Assembly: GCF_003073045.1 (NCBI RefSeq)
Contig: NC_037594.1
Location: 21,520,927 to 21,584,926, forward strand
Source: Pomacea canaliculata
Taxonomy: Eukaryota > Mollusca > Gastropoda > Architaenioglossa > Ampullariidae
Direction: 5' to 3'
DNA length: 64,000 nucleotides
The notes under the pieces were generated by a model. The model had not been told where the DNA came from. It saw nothing but the letters and a program-made list of their open reading frames with translations, and made no database searches. Positions within the stretch are counted from its first letter, which is position 1; every line of letters starts with the position of its first letter. This document shows positions 48,001 to 60,867 of the stretch, one piece after another. The translations under genes and the position numbers were made by a program.

Positions 48001-49138
48001 AAAAGTTTTGGGGTATAAATCAGATGTCATTTATGATGCACAAAGCAGCAAATTGTAGTGATGGGAGGAAGCCTTTGCTTAAATTGTGATCACCTGTCTG
48101 TTTCATAACACTTAAGGTCTCTTCTTTCAACTAGCTGTGCAGAAAACATCAAGTTTCCAAAGCACATTTTGAAATGGCACAGCACAGTCCTCCATGAACA
48201 GTGGCTTAGATGTAGTGACAAAATTATGATTCTAGTATCTATACAGTGTTCTATTATTCACTAGACAAGACAAAAAAAAAAAAAAAAAGAAGAAAATAGA
48301 TAAGCAGGTCAGAGTGATGTATGTTTATCTTCAATTGATAAACTTTTGTTGCTTTTGCTTTACTGTTGCTCCTTTTTAAAATTAAGTTAGAAATGCACTT
48401 TCCAGTACAACAAAAACAAAATATTTGGACATGCAAACAGTGCATGCCTTGTCATATCATAAAAAAACCCAAACAAAAAAACATGCCATGGCTGAAATCA
48501 TGGGTTAGAAGAACCAGATAACATTTTAAAATATCAGCTTTTATCTTTTAGAGTGACAAGTGACAGTGGAGAAATTATGCAACCAAAAAAAAAAAAAGTC
48601 ATTGTCTAGACAACTCAAATATATTTACAAGTCTGCACACAATGACAAGGAAAACAAAGATCAGAAAACAAACTGAAATCTGGGTTAACATTTGTCAAAA
48701 AAAATTTTCTTATCCTTTTAAAGTTATTTTTGATATAATCTTACTAATAAATAAAGGTCACAACAAAGGTCAAAGATGCTTACAGCTCAATTTTATCACC
48801 ATTAACGAAATGCTAAAAACCCCAATTTAAAATAAATCCTGAAATTAGAATGCCTTTTTTTAAAAAATACTTTGTGAGGAAAGAAAAAATCCTCACCACA
48901 TTAAAATCTGTTAAGTTAGTACTTCATTTGAAGCATATCTTTCAATGTTGCTCACTTCTATGCTGCCAATGAATGCTAGGTTTCAAACGACAGGTTAAAA
49001 AAAAAAAGAGACAATTTCCACCTGCTGTAATCTGTAAGCTCCTTCAGTTATACATGAGCAGCTATTAAGTCTGGAAAGTTCTATGGCTCAGCATGATGTA
49101 GTTGATGCCAGATAGGTTGTTGACAAGATGTCATGCAT
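45057..49138 (-). other. Interval downstream of SLC17 and citrate synthase; probable long CS 3' UTR
   Basis: The two genes converge here. No supported exon is visible. Sequence from about 46 to 49.1 kb is AT-rich, with A-rich runs and no GC island, as expected for a long citrate synthase 3' UTR. Minus-strand AATAAA candidates exist, for example plus TTTATT at 46227-46232, but I cannot choose among them. Open frames such as 46707-47021 (minus) lack an ATG start and family signature. Confidence 0.45.
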
Positions 49139-52100
49139 CTACGCATCACCAACAGCCTTGCGAAGATTGATTGTGTCAAAGGATTTGGGTCGCTCGATGG
49201 GCAGGCCTAAAGCCCGATCCCATATCAGTGATGACAGCACTCCCAGAGCACGAGACACACCAAAAAGTACTGTGTAGTAGTTCATTTCTTTCATTCCATA
49301 GTACTGAAAAAAAAAAAGGGAGGGGGGGAGGGTTTAAAATGGCCATCTTAACCAGCTACAGCTTAGCCAAGTTTACTCAAGCACAGATAGCTGGCTCTGA
49401 TTGCAAGGATAGGTAACTAAGCATAGGTATACTGGTAAACTATGTTGTCAGTTATGACATTTTTAACTTGTATTTGGGAATGGGGACAAAATGTTCCCAC
49501 CAAAAAAAGCCAACTGCAGACACTATAGATACATTTTCCCACACAACAGTAATACTAACCTCAATACTAACACTAAAAAGCCAGGGTCAGGATGAAGAAT
49601 ATGATAAATACCAGCTATGTTATCATCAAAAAAATTTACAACTTAATGCAATAAATTTTGTTAACCAGTTTTTTTATGACTTCAATGTACTGTGAACTCT
49701 ACACTTTCTTAGATTTGTAGTTTTCTTGTTGTTAATTGGCCTTACGAAGACTACTTAATGCAATATGGTACCAGGCCGAAACCCAGACTGAAAGTAACAA
49801 TATGTTGACATTGAATAAACCTAATTGTGCAATCAATGAGGTGAAAGAAACCTGTGTTTAATAATGATGACAACCAAAGATTCCAAACGGGTTTCTTAAA
49901 TCCTTACAATAAGCAAGTCTACCCAGTAAATCTGTTATCTCTTACCTGAAGCAAGACGCCACTGTGAGCATCAACATTGGGCCATGGGTTCTTGGCTTTT
50001 CCCTGCTCTATGAGGATGTCTGGTACCACTTTGTAAAGCTGAGCTACAAGTTTAAACAATGGGTCATTGGGTAGATGCTTTTTAGCAAACTCCTGCTGGC
50101 AAATGTACCGTGGATCAGTTTTGCGTAATACAGCATGGCCATATCCAGGCACCACCTGTCCATTTAAAAAAAAAAAAAAATCAGGTTACTGCTAAAACTG
50201 CACTAAAGTATCTGCCATCTTCTATTAATAAATACTTGAATGTGTCTGCTGGTGAATTATCATAGTTCTGGAAAATAAAATGTCCAGCAATCCCCTTCAA
50301 AATTTATTTGGCAGTCATGAGTTGCCTCACTGCAAGAGAGCCCTGTTTGCAATGTTTCCAACAAATCTACGATGATAATCTGTAATTTTATTAAGGTGAG
50401 AGGTCCAACATGTGAGTATTTTAAGCAAAAAGTTCACATTTCAAAGCAGCAGATTCAATAGTATTATTGTTACTGCTATTACCATCCTGTCACTGAAATA
50501 TACCCCACCACTTAATGAGGTATACAAAAATAGGCATGCATGGCTTTATCTGCTGCATTAAACACTGTTTCACTTAGATTGCACAAATTTATTTGAATGG
50601 GTATTATCAGAATATTAACAAAGGTAGACATTTAAACTTTTCTTCGTTGCACAGCCGACTTTACTAAAATAAACTACCACTCTATACCTGATGTCAAATG
50701 CTACAAAGCTCAAAGCCATGTTCAGATTAGTACAAGAAAATTTGTAAGCCAATGTGAAAAATGAATTTAGCATCAAAACATTTTTCAACAAAACCACATC
50801 TGAATCTTATGCATTACTTATCAAAGCATTAATATTTAGTTTTATCTCAAATTTGACGGCATTCCAAAACTGCTATTCTTCTTGTGCTGCATCTTGAAAT
50901 TCAAGCAATTTTACATTTGAGTCCCCCCCCCCAAAAAAAAAAAAAATTCAGGGGGGAGGGGGATGCTAGGCACCCAATAGCACTAATGTTAAGTCCTAGT
51001 TACTACTTAGAAAAACTGTAATATCTGCAAGCTTCAAAAGAAAACAAAAAGCTTCCAAACCTGCCCTGACTTGAGCGTGTTCCAGATAAAGTTACGGAGT
51101 TGCTCATCTGTTACATCACCACCAAGTGTTTCCCGCAGTTTTGTGACCCATACAAGCACTTCCTGCAACAACAGAATGAAAACTTTCACCTCCTGTACTT
51201 GTTTTAAAAAAGAGTTACCAAAAGCAGTTGGACAGTGGAACAATTCTGATCACAAGTGCTTCTTTTCTTCAACCCATCAAGCCCCACTGAACAAAGACTG
51301 CTTGTCACATTTAGACAAGGTTTTAGTTTATAAACCTGTTTTCTTAAAAAAAAGGTTCCAACAGTCTACCTTCACTTTAACATAAATGGCTATGCATCTC
51401 TACATACATTGATGGTTCTGAAAAGCTTTTATCACAAAACTGTAATTCCCCAATTTAAAATGGACTAAGTATTTGGTCTAAAAGTAGTGTACATTTGTTA
51501 GCTGAAGTTTAACATGTACAATTTCTAGACGCATGCATATTCAGAACTTGTACTAGCAGCACTCAACTAAAATAAAATTCTTTAATGACTTTTGAAGCCA
51601 AGGTGTTTCAACCATAAAAAAAATTTTCTGCAGCCCACAAAGAGTTATGGCAGTAAGAAATATGCTTGGTGAGAACTGAGTTACAAGTACTTTAAATGAT
51701 TTACACTTTATGCACGAAAAGGAAGATTGTCACCATGTGATATTTCCCACCACTTCTTAATGTAACAAGAGCTATGCATCAGCTGCTGATTATAAATCTT
51801 ATGCCCTATGAAGTACTATACCTGGTTTGCTAGACCATGCAAAGGACCTGCAAGACCATTCATGCCAGCAGCAAAAGATAGGTAAGGATCAGAAAGAGCA
51901 CTTCCCACTAAATGACAAGTATGAGCACTGACATTGCCACCTTCATGGTCGCTGCAAACAAAATTAAAACTTTGCATTATGTTAATGTTCTTAAAGTATA
52001 AACTGTGCATAGAATTTTAAATATAATCATCTCTCTCCCTCCCCCTTCTTTTTGGACAGCAATATGAAAAAAATTAATTAAGTTCAAATCTTTTAAAAGC

Positions 52101-55100
52101 TAACCCTCTACCCTCCCTTAAAGAATAAATCAGTGATGGGATTAGCAACTATTGCAAGAAACCAATGCCTCAAGCATTTTATACAAAACATATTTTTAAC
52201 AATTCTAATAAACAAATATTTACTGATCCAACTCTTTTCTCTTAAATGTATTATCTTTTACAATCAAGAATTTGTGTCTTTTAATATTTTTCATTAGTAT
52301 CATATAGCAATATCTTGACCATACCAGTCCAAAATATCAGCTTTTCTGGCAAAACAAATCCTCATAACCCATTGTTTTAAATGTGACAGTCCAGTGGAGT
52401 TAATAAAGTATTACACAATTAAACAGACTGCACAAGAGTTGCATCAAAATTTGTCTCTTATTTACAGCTTTCAAAACCCACCTGTGAATGGTCAGATACA
52501 AACGCAACAGCTCTGTGAACTCTGGGTTATCATAGCCCAGCATGGCAGCAAAATTTGCACTCCAATCCTTGTTGGTGTCAATAGGGCAGACACTTGTTCC
52601 ATCTCGGTACAGGTTACGGTATATTATAGCAGCCACCGTTGGCAGTTTGGCAATGAGATCCATGGAATCTTCATAAGTGTACTGGACGTGTCACAAACAT
52701 GACAAATTTCCACTTAAAAAATAGATTTTTTGTAAAGAAGAGAACCTTAACAATACTAGACAGTTTAAACTGTTCACCAAAGAGAGCAATCCATCAATAA
52801 ACAAAAATGTCAATTTCACCTAGTGGACAAATACATCCTGCCACAGGTATGTCAGACCACTATAGCATGTTGCTAACCCCTAGCACATTGTCAAGAAATT
52901 GCAGCAGCCATATCACTAGACATTTACTACTTGGACTTTTTAATCTGTAACAGACCTTTTCTTTACAGTGTGCTCACAGATATTCTTATGATGCAAAAAT
53001 ATTTCAAATCATTCTCAACAATGTTTTGCACTCATTCTTTTTATTATTTGTCATTTATTTACTCACTAATAGCATTTCAGAAAAAATTGGAGAAAACCAA
53101 GATGTTAATGAAAATTCCTTGCAGTAGACATGACATACCTCCCAATACAATTTTTTATTTACTCCCTCACTGTAAGCCTTGGCAAATTTGCTTTCTGAAT
53201 TAAGGGCTGTAATTGCAGCACTAAACTGTGACATGGGGTGGAGGTTGCTGGGGAAGTTATGCAGCATGGTGATAACATGGTTGGGCAATGAAGCACGTTG
53301 ATTCCATTCCTGCAAGAAAGTATTCTTTTGTTTAAGTGACAAAGATCACATGTACACATCCATTCATCTTATTCTCCTTCTATGTTGCCTAGGTTACTGC
53401 ATGAGAAAAAGTCTAGAAATAATGTAAACAAATGCTGGCCAGTTAGATCTACTAAGCTCATGCTCCTTAAGTTTTTGTTGGTGTCATTGCACGTCAGCAG
53501 TAGACACATTTAAAGTAACATAAAATTAAATTTTCTCATTTGTCTACTTTGTAAATAATTTTAAATGACAGAACTCACTGCAGCAAATTTACAAAAATCT
53601 TGCGTATCATCCCAAATCAAGTCCTACCTTCCCAGAGGACCCCTATGCAAATCAGACTATAGGCAACATTTTAGTATCTGTAGTGCAATAAGGCAAGTTA
53701 AATTTATATAGGTATTACTGTCAATATAAAATTTATAATACCTGAATTTTCCCTTCTATGAAACAATATAAACCCTTACAGCATAATTAACAGTTATTCC
53801 CCTACCTTGGTGACGGCAGCCGCCTGTTGCTGTGTTGGAATCTTGCCTGTAAGCAAGAGCCAAAACAGACCTTCTGGAAGGGGTTCTTCACCTCCAGGGG
53901 CTTTAGGCAGCAGCTTTTGGCACTCTGGTATGCTATAGCCACGGAACCGTATGCCTTCGTCAGGATCCAACACAGATGTCTCTGTTACAAGGCCTTTGAT
54001 ACCACGCATTCCACCATACATCTGTTGAAATTTTTTTTCAGACTGTATTTTCAAGTACATTTCAAAATGAAACTATTTTGTCACATTGACGTAAACCATA
54101 GCACCAGTTTTTTTCCTAATACAGTCAACAGAGTTTCAGGTAAAGAAATTAAACTTTTTAAAATCATTTCATTTATGGTAAATACATTTCCTTTCCATGC
54201 TTAGCTTTACAGTAAACGTTATTTGCCATGTAGTGCTTCTTTTGGCAATAAGTGCTTGCTTTGGTATTTGAATTATTGTTATTATGGTAGTGGCAAAATG
54301 CATTAATAGAAAATGTCAAAACAATACTGAAAAGATGTCAATTTACAAACCATATCAACTGTAACTTCTCCAACTTTAGTTTTGCCATGCTTTTTGCGAA
54401 ATTCTGCTACTTCCTGTTGCTTTTCTGGAATGATGGCAGCCAAAACTTCTTTCAGGTTCTGAAGCAAAGAAAAAAAAAAAGGATTGCACATGCTCTTTTA
54501 CAGCTAATTATAAAAAGCATTGTCATAAACCACCCTCGTTCAAAGCCAGAACAAGAAGGCCGAAACCCCTAATGAAACATTAAAGAGGGGCAGAGGTCGC
54601 CTCCGTGCGATACCAGACTGTGCATTGGGAAAAAGAGATAATGTTCATCTCCCCTGGCATTAGCTGAGCCTGGGAATTTACACAGCTTACATAAGAGTGA
54701 CCCCCGTCATCACTTCAAAGGTATGCTCGTTAATTGGAAGACCAGTATTCTTAGCACTGGACAACAGCATTGTTTTCCCTGCCACCAACTGAATGCCAGT
54801 GCTAAATGAGGGAGCTAGACAGGTGTCACGACAGTTGGCGGTTGATGAGGACAAAAGAGAGATGGTAGTTAAGTCCTAGGTATCCTGAGTCTAGCGCAGT
54901 GATGTGGTCTCTTTAGTCCAAAAATCAATAGCATCAAGGCGAGGTAGAGATGTTTCAGAGGGGTCACATGGTCTAATACTATATAGACTAGGACAGAGCT
55001 ATGGTTAAGACTTTTCCTCGTGTTCCAGCAGAGACGTCACTCTCAGTGATTTTCAGTTCCAGGCAGATCTGAGAAAAGGAGACCTGTTCCGTTTAGAACA

Positions 55101-58100
55101 TATATCACTACCTGCTGGCACTTGCAGTCTGGTTGTATAGAGAAGTGAATGTAGTGCAAGTAAGAAGCTGGTTCTCCCAAGCGACAAGCAAAGGAGCCAA
55201 ATGTGTTCTGGCAGCAGGAAGTGCGTGGCAGCAGTTGGTAAACCCCACCGTGTCATCCATCCAGTTGTGGTTGACTTCAGAGGACAGCTGACAAAAATCA
55301 TAGCTGCTGTTTGGAATCGTCATCGCCGCCGTCTATTGCCAGGGGCAACTGTTGTAGGGCAGTGGCAGGAAACCTTTGACAAGAGGAGTCCAGCAGTGGT
55401 GTTGCGGTGTTTGCTGTTAGTTGTGCTTTGTAAGAAGTGTGCACACCACCCATCTCCAAGTAACACAGGCAAGGTAGCCGAGTGGCCTTGCCAGTTCCAG
55501 CGCAAAGGAATGGTTCATGTCCCAGGGACCTACAAGATTCCGAGACCATGAACTGTAGGTCAAGAACGGACCGTGCATGACCTCGTTAGCTTCTAAATTT
55601 GCCCTTTTGTAGTGTTGATTTTTCTGACCTGATGCCAGGTTGCTTTGATAATTTATATACATATTTGGTTTCAAAGCATCTGATTTCACACTAACCTAAT
55701 TTTGCTTTTTAAAAAAAAAAAAAAATTTTATGCTGTACAACTATCTTGTCAGTTGTGTTTGCACACATGGGTGAAAGTGGTTACCAGTCGGTATGCATGT
55801 GGACTTGGGAATAAGCGGGTCAGTGGGTATGAGAGGGTGAAAGTTGGGTGAAGCAAGACAGCAGAAGTGTCCCATTTACCCCTGGGTGAGCAAGGCCTAC
55901 CCCTCTCCCTGCACCATTCCTCACAAGCATGCATTATCGATTTTTCAAGATTCTGATGCAAATAACTTTTTTAAAAATTCAAGAAATATTGTATCACATA
56001 CCGTAGATGATGCTGAAGATCCTTGGCGAACACTGAACAAGGACACAAAATTCTAGAAAAAGAAAAACAAGATTCAACTAAAATGGCTAAGAGACAAGGA
56101 AACTTCCAAATTTGATATAAATTCATCATGGTAATTTAACAGGTCTTTAACTAACCTTTAAGTAATTTTAGATTCAACCATACAAACTGACTGGCTAAAC
56201 ACTGTTTTGCAACAAGCAGAACCCACTACCACCCTATTTCCCTGTTGGATATTTTTTACATGATTTCATATATTCACTTTATTTTTTGCATTGACGTTTC
56301 TGCATCATGCTGTTCTGTACTTTAACAGACTGACATGAAATTAAAGTATGTTGTCCTACAATCAAAATATTATAATTCTGCTATATCACAAAAAAAATGA
56401 CGATCAACAATCTTAGACAGATGCATATCATACTTCGACAGAATGCCCATATCAAATAGCTAACCAGGCTAGACCCTAAGGACACTTTTTAAAATCAATA
56501 AATCCAATGACTTGTTAAAATCATGCTCGACTTTTATTAACTTCTACTTTGATTATTGGTAAGTGTTAATTTTGTATTGACCAACACATTTTGATGGCAT
56601 CCTCAGGATTGTAGACTTAATTATGGCCCTAATTTTTAAACACTGATTTCAATTTTTTTTTCGCCTAGTCATCTTGAGCTAACACAATGACAGTTTGTAC
56701 AACTCCTTAATGCCATGGACCTGACATCACTCACAGTCGTATATTTTAGCGTCAGTCAAGTGCTTGACACAAGTTTTTCAGATAACATATTTTCATGATG
56801 TTACAAGACAGATCTTTATCATTTATCTACAACTTTAAGGCAACTTATGTGGCTGCAAGCCTTTTAAAAATAAGTATGGCAACTAAAAATAAAACTTATC
56901 TGGTTCAACAAATTTAATGAACTTGGGTTAGATGCAAGTACTAAATGCTGAACTTTGACAGATTAAAGCAATATACTGTGCATAAGATCATGTTTATGGT
57001 TAGAATACACAGATATAAGCATTTTAAGACATAAATGAATAATGTTGAGGCATGGGAAACCCTTTCTAGATAAATATATTTGTAATAAATGGCAGAGCAG
57101 TAATGGTTTGGGTGTGCTATGAAAACTGAAAGGGTCAGCTAAACCACAATTTATTAAACAAAATTTACAGGGCTTCTGCTTACGCAAAAAACTGCGTACA
57201 GTACGCATTAAAAGTTCGGAGGACCCCTTCAATTTTCGTCAATGGGGTCCCCTTCAAATTAGGGTGAAGAACAGGGACCCCTTAAAAATCTGAAGAAAGG
57301 GTCCCTGGGACCCCAAAGAATTTAGCCATAGCAGAAGCCCTGATTTAGTTATATTTATCAGATTTTAAAAATTAAACACCTAGATGTTTTTAATTATGAT
57401 AGTAAGAATCTCTGAAAATAGAGTATAAAGTATCACAAAAACATGTTATTGTGACATTTTATGTGAGAGGCACGAGAAATATTATATTTGTTTTTATCAC
57501 ACCTGAGTTTGTCAAGAAAATATATAATTTTTACATTCAAACCTGTATTAAAAAATCAGCTGTTTCATTTGTGGGCAAAAAATCGCTTCTTGAACACATC
57601 AGCGATTTTTCTTCATTTGACTCAAAGACATGCACAGATTTGCTGAATTAGCCACACTGGTTGCTACAAATACTACTTACACCCAATGGAGCTCTCCAGT
57701 GTAGGAGTGCAATTTTCTTCCTAGTGGCAGGTGAGAATGCCGATGTTTGAAGATTTAGCTCTTAAAAAAATTACGATTACGTACTCGTATTTTGGAAATC
57801 ATTATTTTTCAAATGAAGTTCACCCGATCGAAAAGAAATGTTGCACTCGGGATAACCTTTAAAATTTTTCAGATTAACCATTACCTGTTTGCAAAATTCA
57901 CACTAACTACATGATGCTTGCGTTCAACAATAATTTAACCTTTTAAAAGAAACATTCGTTTGGCACTAAATTCAAGTTTCATTCCGTTAAGCTATGTAGC
58001 AATTCTTTGTTAGACTTCTGATAAATTGTTTAGATCTGGAAATTACAGGCTTAAGTCAGTAAAAAGGTTCGATATTTATGATGTTAAACATTATGGCATT

Positions 58101-58723
58101 CACGTTCTATTACGCGAAAAAAAAAAAAAAGCTACACAAGAATTATGGTCCCAAAGCCGAGTCGTGCAAGTCTGTGGGTGTGTGCGGCTTGGCCTTGACA
58201 TGCAGTCAAGCTTTTATAACCTCCCGGATCTCATCCCGGATTTCTCTTGGGCAAGGTCTGTTTTGGTATGTACATAGCTGTGCACAGAGTAACAATGCTA
58301 GGGAAGAAATGCATTGGACCTGATCGTCTCTAGAGGTTTTTTACATGTATGCTGTCCCACCAGGAACATGACCTTCGCGTGTCTTTTTGAAACAAGCTGC
58401 GTAACAATGTTCATGTTTCATGATTGATAAGAAAAATAGCATTTTTTACAAACTGCCTATTAACATATTCCAGAAAAACTGTTTTCTGACAACAAATTTA
58501 AACACACGATCTCTAGCCGAACGCATGGCAACGACTCGAACAAGTGCTTCGTCGGTGCGCACACCGCGAAACATAGCCCACAAAGAAAAAACTCAAGCGC
58601 TGGTTAATGTTTCATAATGTTTAAAATAAAATTTCTATAAGAATAATCGATATTTCTTTTTACTACCTTGTTCTGGCGGAGGACCTGCAGCGAAAGCGAT
58701 CTTACGATAGTAGCATGCGACAT
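49139..58723 (-). CDS. CS: Citrate synthase, mitochondrial
   Basis: Ten exons sum to 1410 bases, 469 residues (human 466): 58723-58667, 56052-56002, 54458-54351, 54021-53806, 53309-53139, 52681-52482, 51951-51822, 51162-51061, 50155-49946 and 49303-49139. The first two exons give an Arg-rich, acid-free presequence ([19 protein letters not shown]) for import to the matrix, where the enzyme condenses acetyl-CoA with oxaloacetate to open the TCA cycle. The catalytic set is intact: His306 in GPLHGLANQ, His352 in GYGHAVLRK and Asp407 in [25 protein letters not shown] and [11 protein letters not shown] are also near-identical to vertebrate CS. Two donors (after exons 3 and 8) are GTTTGT and GTTTGG, slightly off consensus but in phase. 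The gene looks functional; intron 2 and the first intron carry repeats. Confidence 0.97.
54540..55600. mobile_element. GC-richer insert of unknown class in citrate synthase intron 2
   Basis: Within an AT-rich intron, roughly 54540-55600 is markedly richer in GC and lacks the A/T runs of its flanks. It has short frames on both strands but no transposase, reverse transcriptase or capsid signature I recognise, no clear terminal inverted repeats and no long terminal repeats. The sharp composition step suggests an inserted non-autonomous element or a composite of several. Confidence 0.35.
57168..57342. mobile_element. MITE-like DNA transposon, 175 bp, with 13-bp perfect terminal inverted repeats
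   Basis: The element starts CAGGGCTTCTGCT and ends with its exact complement AGCAGAAGCCCTG; a partial match continues inwards. The interior has GGGGTCCC and GGGACCCC segments able to pair, so the whole folds into a hairpin. ATTTA flanks both sides, possibly a 5-base target duplication, though in AT-rich DNA this is weak. The CAGGG terminus resembles hAT-type non-autonomous elements, which make 8-base duplications; no such 8-mer is visible. It lies in citrate synthase intron 1. Confidence 0.75.
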
Positions 58724-60390
58724 TTTCGCTAAAATTGAATACGTCGTCAACTCTTACTTTCGCCGCGACCTCCACGAGCGCAACAGTCACGTGACTCGGA
58801 ATGACGGAGGACTATGGGAGCAAGACAGTTTGCGGCAAGGCCGTCGCTGAATAAAAAAGCTTCACTCGAATCTACGTTGTGACCAAGTCGCTTAGTAGAT
58901 TATCCTCGTAAAAATTATAAAACTAATCTTGGGCACCTAATAATGTTGAAGTAAAATTAAAAGCAGCTCCGTTATAGTCGAAGGGTAGCGAGGTGTTAAA
59001 GCCCTTACCTCACATCAGGACTATTTTTATTTTGAGGGTGCTGCCTTCCTAAATAGCAAGGTATCCACAACTGTCAACAGGTGCAGTAGGATGTGCCACA
59101 CTGGTATCGAACCTGCTGTCTACTTGAGTGCTGATTATTCGTTCTATTAAACAGGAACTTGGAAAGGAATGATGGAAAATGAACAGATATCCCTTCCACG
59201 ATGGACTTTGTTTTCAGTCACCGGGACCGTGTTTCTTAAATTATAAAAATTTCACAGTTGGGATTTTTGTTTTATTTTTGGAGGCAGGGTTAAGCATGTT
59301 AGTAAGCGCCACACACAGAGAAAGAATAGACATATCCTTAAACTTTGGATTCATATAAATTTGACACATGTAAGTTAGCTGATTTGATTTATTTGAAAAG
59401 TGTTTCAATGTTAAGGTTGACTACAGGAGTAGGAAAAATACTAGTGGGGAAGAAACAGGAGTAGTGGAAGAAAACCATAAACCAAGAAAATATACCCAGT
59501 GACAAGATCTGAACCCTGGACCTTATGATATAAACTGCAGCAATGATAAACATTTTATCATTATGCTACAGGATGCACATAAATGGAGACAAGAAAAGGT
59601 GGTCATCAAAACAACAAAAAAACAACAGGTAGAATGCAAGAATTTTTTAAAGAACACATTTCAGTCAACTTTTAAAGCATTTCGCTGAAAAAGATGAGCT
59701 AGCAAAACTTATCAAGATGTATTCATAAAGCGAAGTTAAAAAATATATACATATACTATTTATACATATTGAACAAAATGTGTGCAAAGACTGTTTAGAC
59801 ATCTTACAAGACTTACAGTTCTTGCAGATTTTTCCATCATATTTAAAAGTCTTTTACTCTTGGTGTTAGATGTGACCGCTGATATTTTTCAAAACTTTAT
59901 TACTTTTTGAAGAATCACAAATTCGATGGAACTGGATAAATAGGTACCTGATTCCTAAGACTAGGGAAAGAAAGGCAGTGAAGGAGAGACAGGCATTACC
60001 CTGACAAAAAAAGAAAAGTGAGCCCTAAGATAAGCATAGTTTTAACATCTCACTCTCTAGGAACCTTTACTCTTTTTCAGCTTGAACAAGAAATTAAAAA
60101 TTTTCCGGCCTGGGAATAGATGCTCTGATTTTCTTGTACAGGTCACTGGTTTTAAACTATCATTTTGGTGAATACTGTCGGTATAACTTTAAGCAAGCAA
60201 TGAGGGGAGAGAATCTCTTCCCAACAATTTATACCTGTAGTCTTGGTGATCTCCTCAGCAGCTACCCCTAACTTCTAAGGAAAAACTTGTACGTCTAAAA
60301 CTTTACAAACTCCATGAAGGTATTGTTTTCTAACACAATAATCGACATAACCTCTTTAAAGACAACATCAACTAGTGAAGTTAGTTTAGT
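58724..60390. other. Region upstream of citrate synthase, with SINE debris
   Basis: The first few hundred bases (58.5-58.9 kb) are GC-richer and hold the citrate synthase promoter; no TATA box is evident. SPC25 lies in tandem upstream on the same strand, so this is also the region beyond its 3' end. The rest is AT-rich. Near 59100 a minus-strand GGTTCGATACC is a B-box-like match, perhaps another SINE fragment. Confidence 0.45.
59395..59585 (-). mobile_element. tRNA-derived SINE
   Basis: On the minus strand, an A-box-like TAGCATAATGATAAAATG (plus about 59552-59570) is followed by the B-box-like CCAGGGTTCAGATC (plus about 59507-59522), then an unrelated body. Order and spacing fit a tRNA-derived head. 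No cloverleaf with paired acceptor stem is apparent, so it is not a tRNA gene. Confidence 0.55.
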
Positions 60391-60500
60391 CTATTCCTTA
60401 TTACAACTCAAGGAGTATAAGCCCGCAACAACACCTTGCCAGCGGACCCGGTTTTGGGCAGCACCCCTCAGTTGGGCCCATATGGCTTCACACATTTTCA
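60391..60500 (-). mobile_element. RTE-like LINE 3' fragment
   Basis: Minus-strand reading gives AAQNRVRWQGVVAGLYSL, the C-terminal end of RTE-type ORF2 (A.DR..W...V.ALCS). Plus 60426-60485 shares the run CAACACCTTGCCAGCGGACC with the copy at about 62474. Strongly truncated. Confidence 0.7.
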
Positions 60501-60717
60501 CTGCATGAGTATGATGCAATAAACCTGATGAGGAGAGCAAGCACAGGAGATAACTAACAGCACTCAATCTCTCAAAAAAACTGTCACTGAACCCTTTCAT
60601 AAAATATAAAATAACATTTTCTGAACTATGCAGTAAGTTTTGTTCTCAAAATGTGACTAGTGAAATGATGCAAGTCAAATGTTCCAAAAATGAAGCTAAT
60701 AACAAGATTCTGTATTA

Positions 60718-60723
60718 TTTATT
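60718..60723 (-). terminator. Candidate polyadenylation signal of SPC25
   Basis: Plus TTTATT is AATAAA on the minus strand, about 145 bases after the SPC25 stop at 60868. Confidence 0.5.
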
Positions 60724-60867
60724 AATGTTCATTTCCCAATCAATTTTTATGATAACAGTGGATGCCTAAAGAAACAATTAAAAAAAATGACTTAAGCAAT
60801 AGCAAAAGAGACAAAACCATCTGTAAAAAAAGATATTTCACATAATGCAAAACCAATAAAAATCTTT

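Noticed and set aside
59500-59575. Minus-strand sequence with A and B boxes as a tRNA gene
   Set aside because: No paired acceptor stem or anticodon arm is apparent; it fits a degraded tRNA-derived SINE better.
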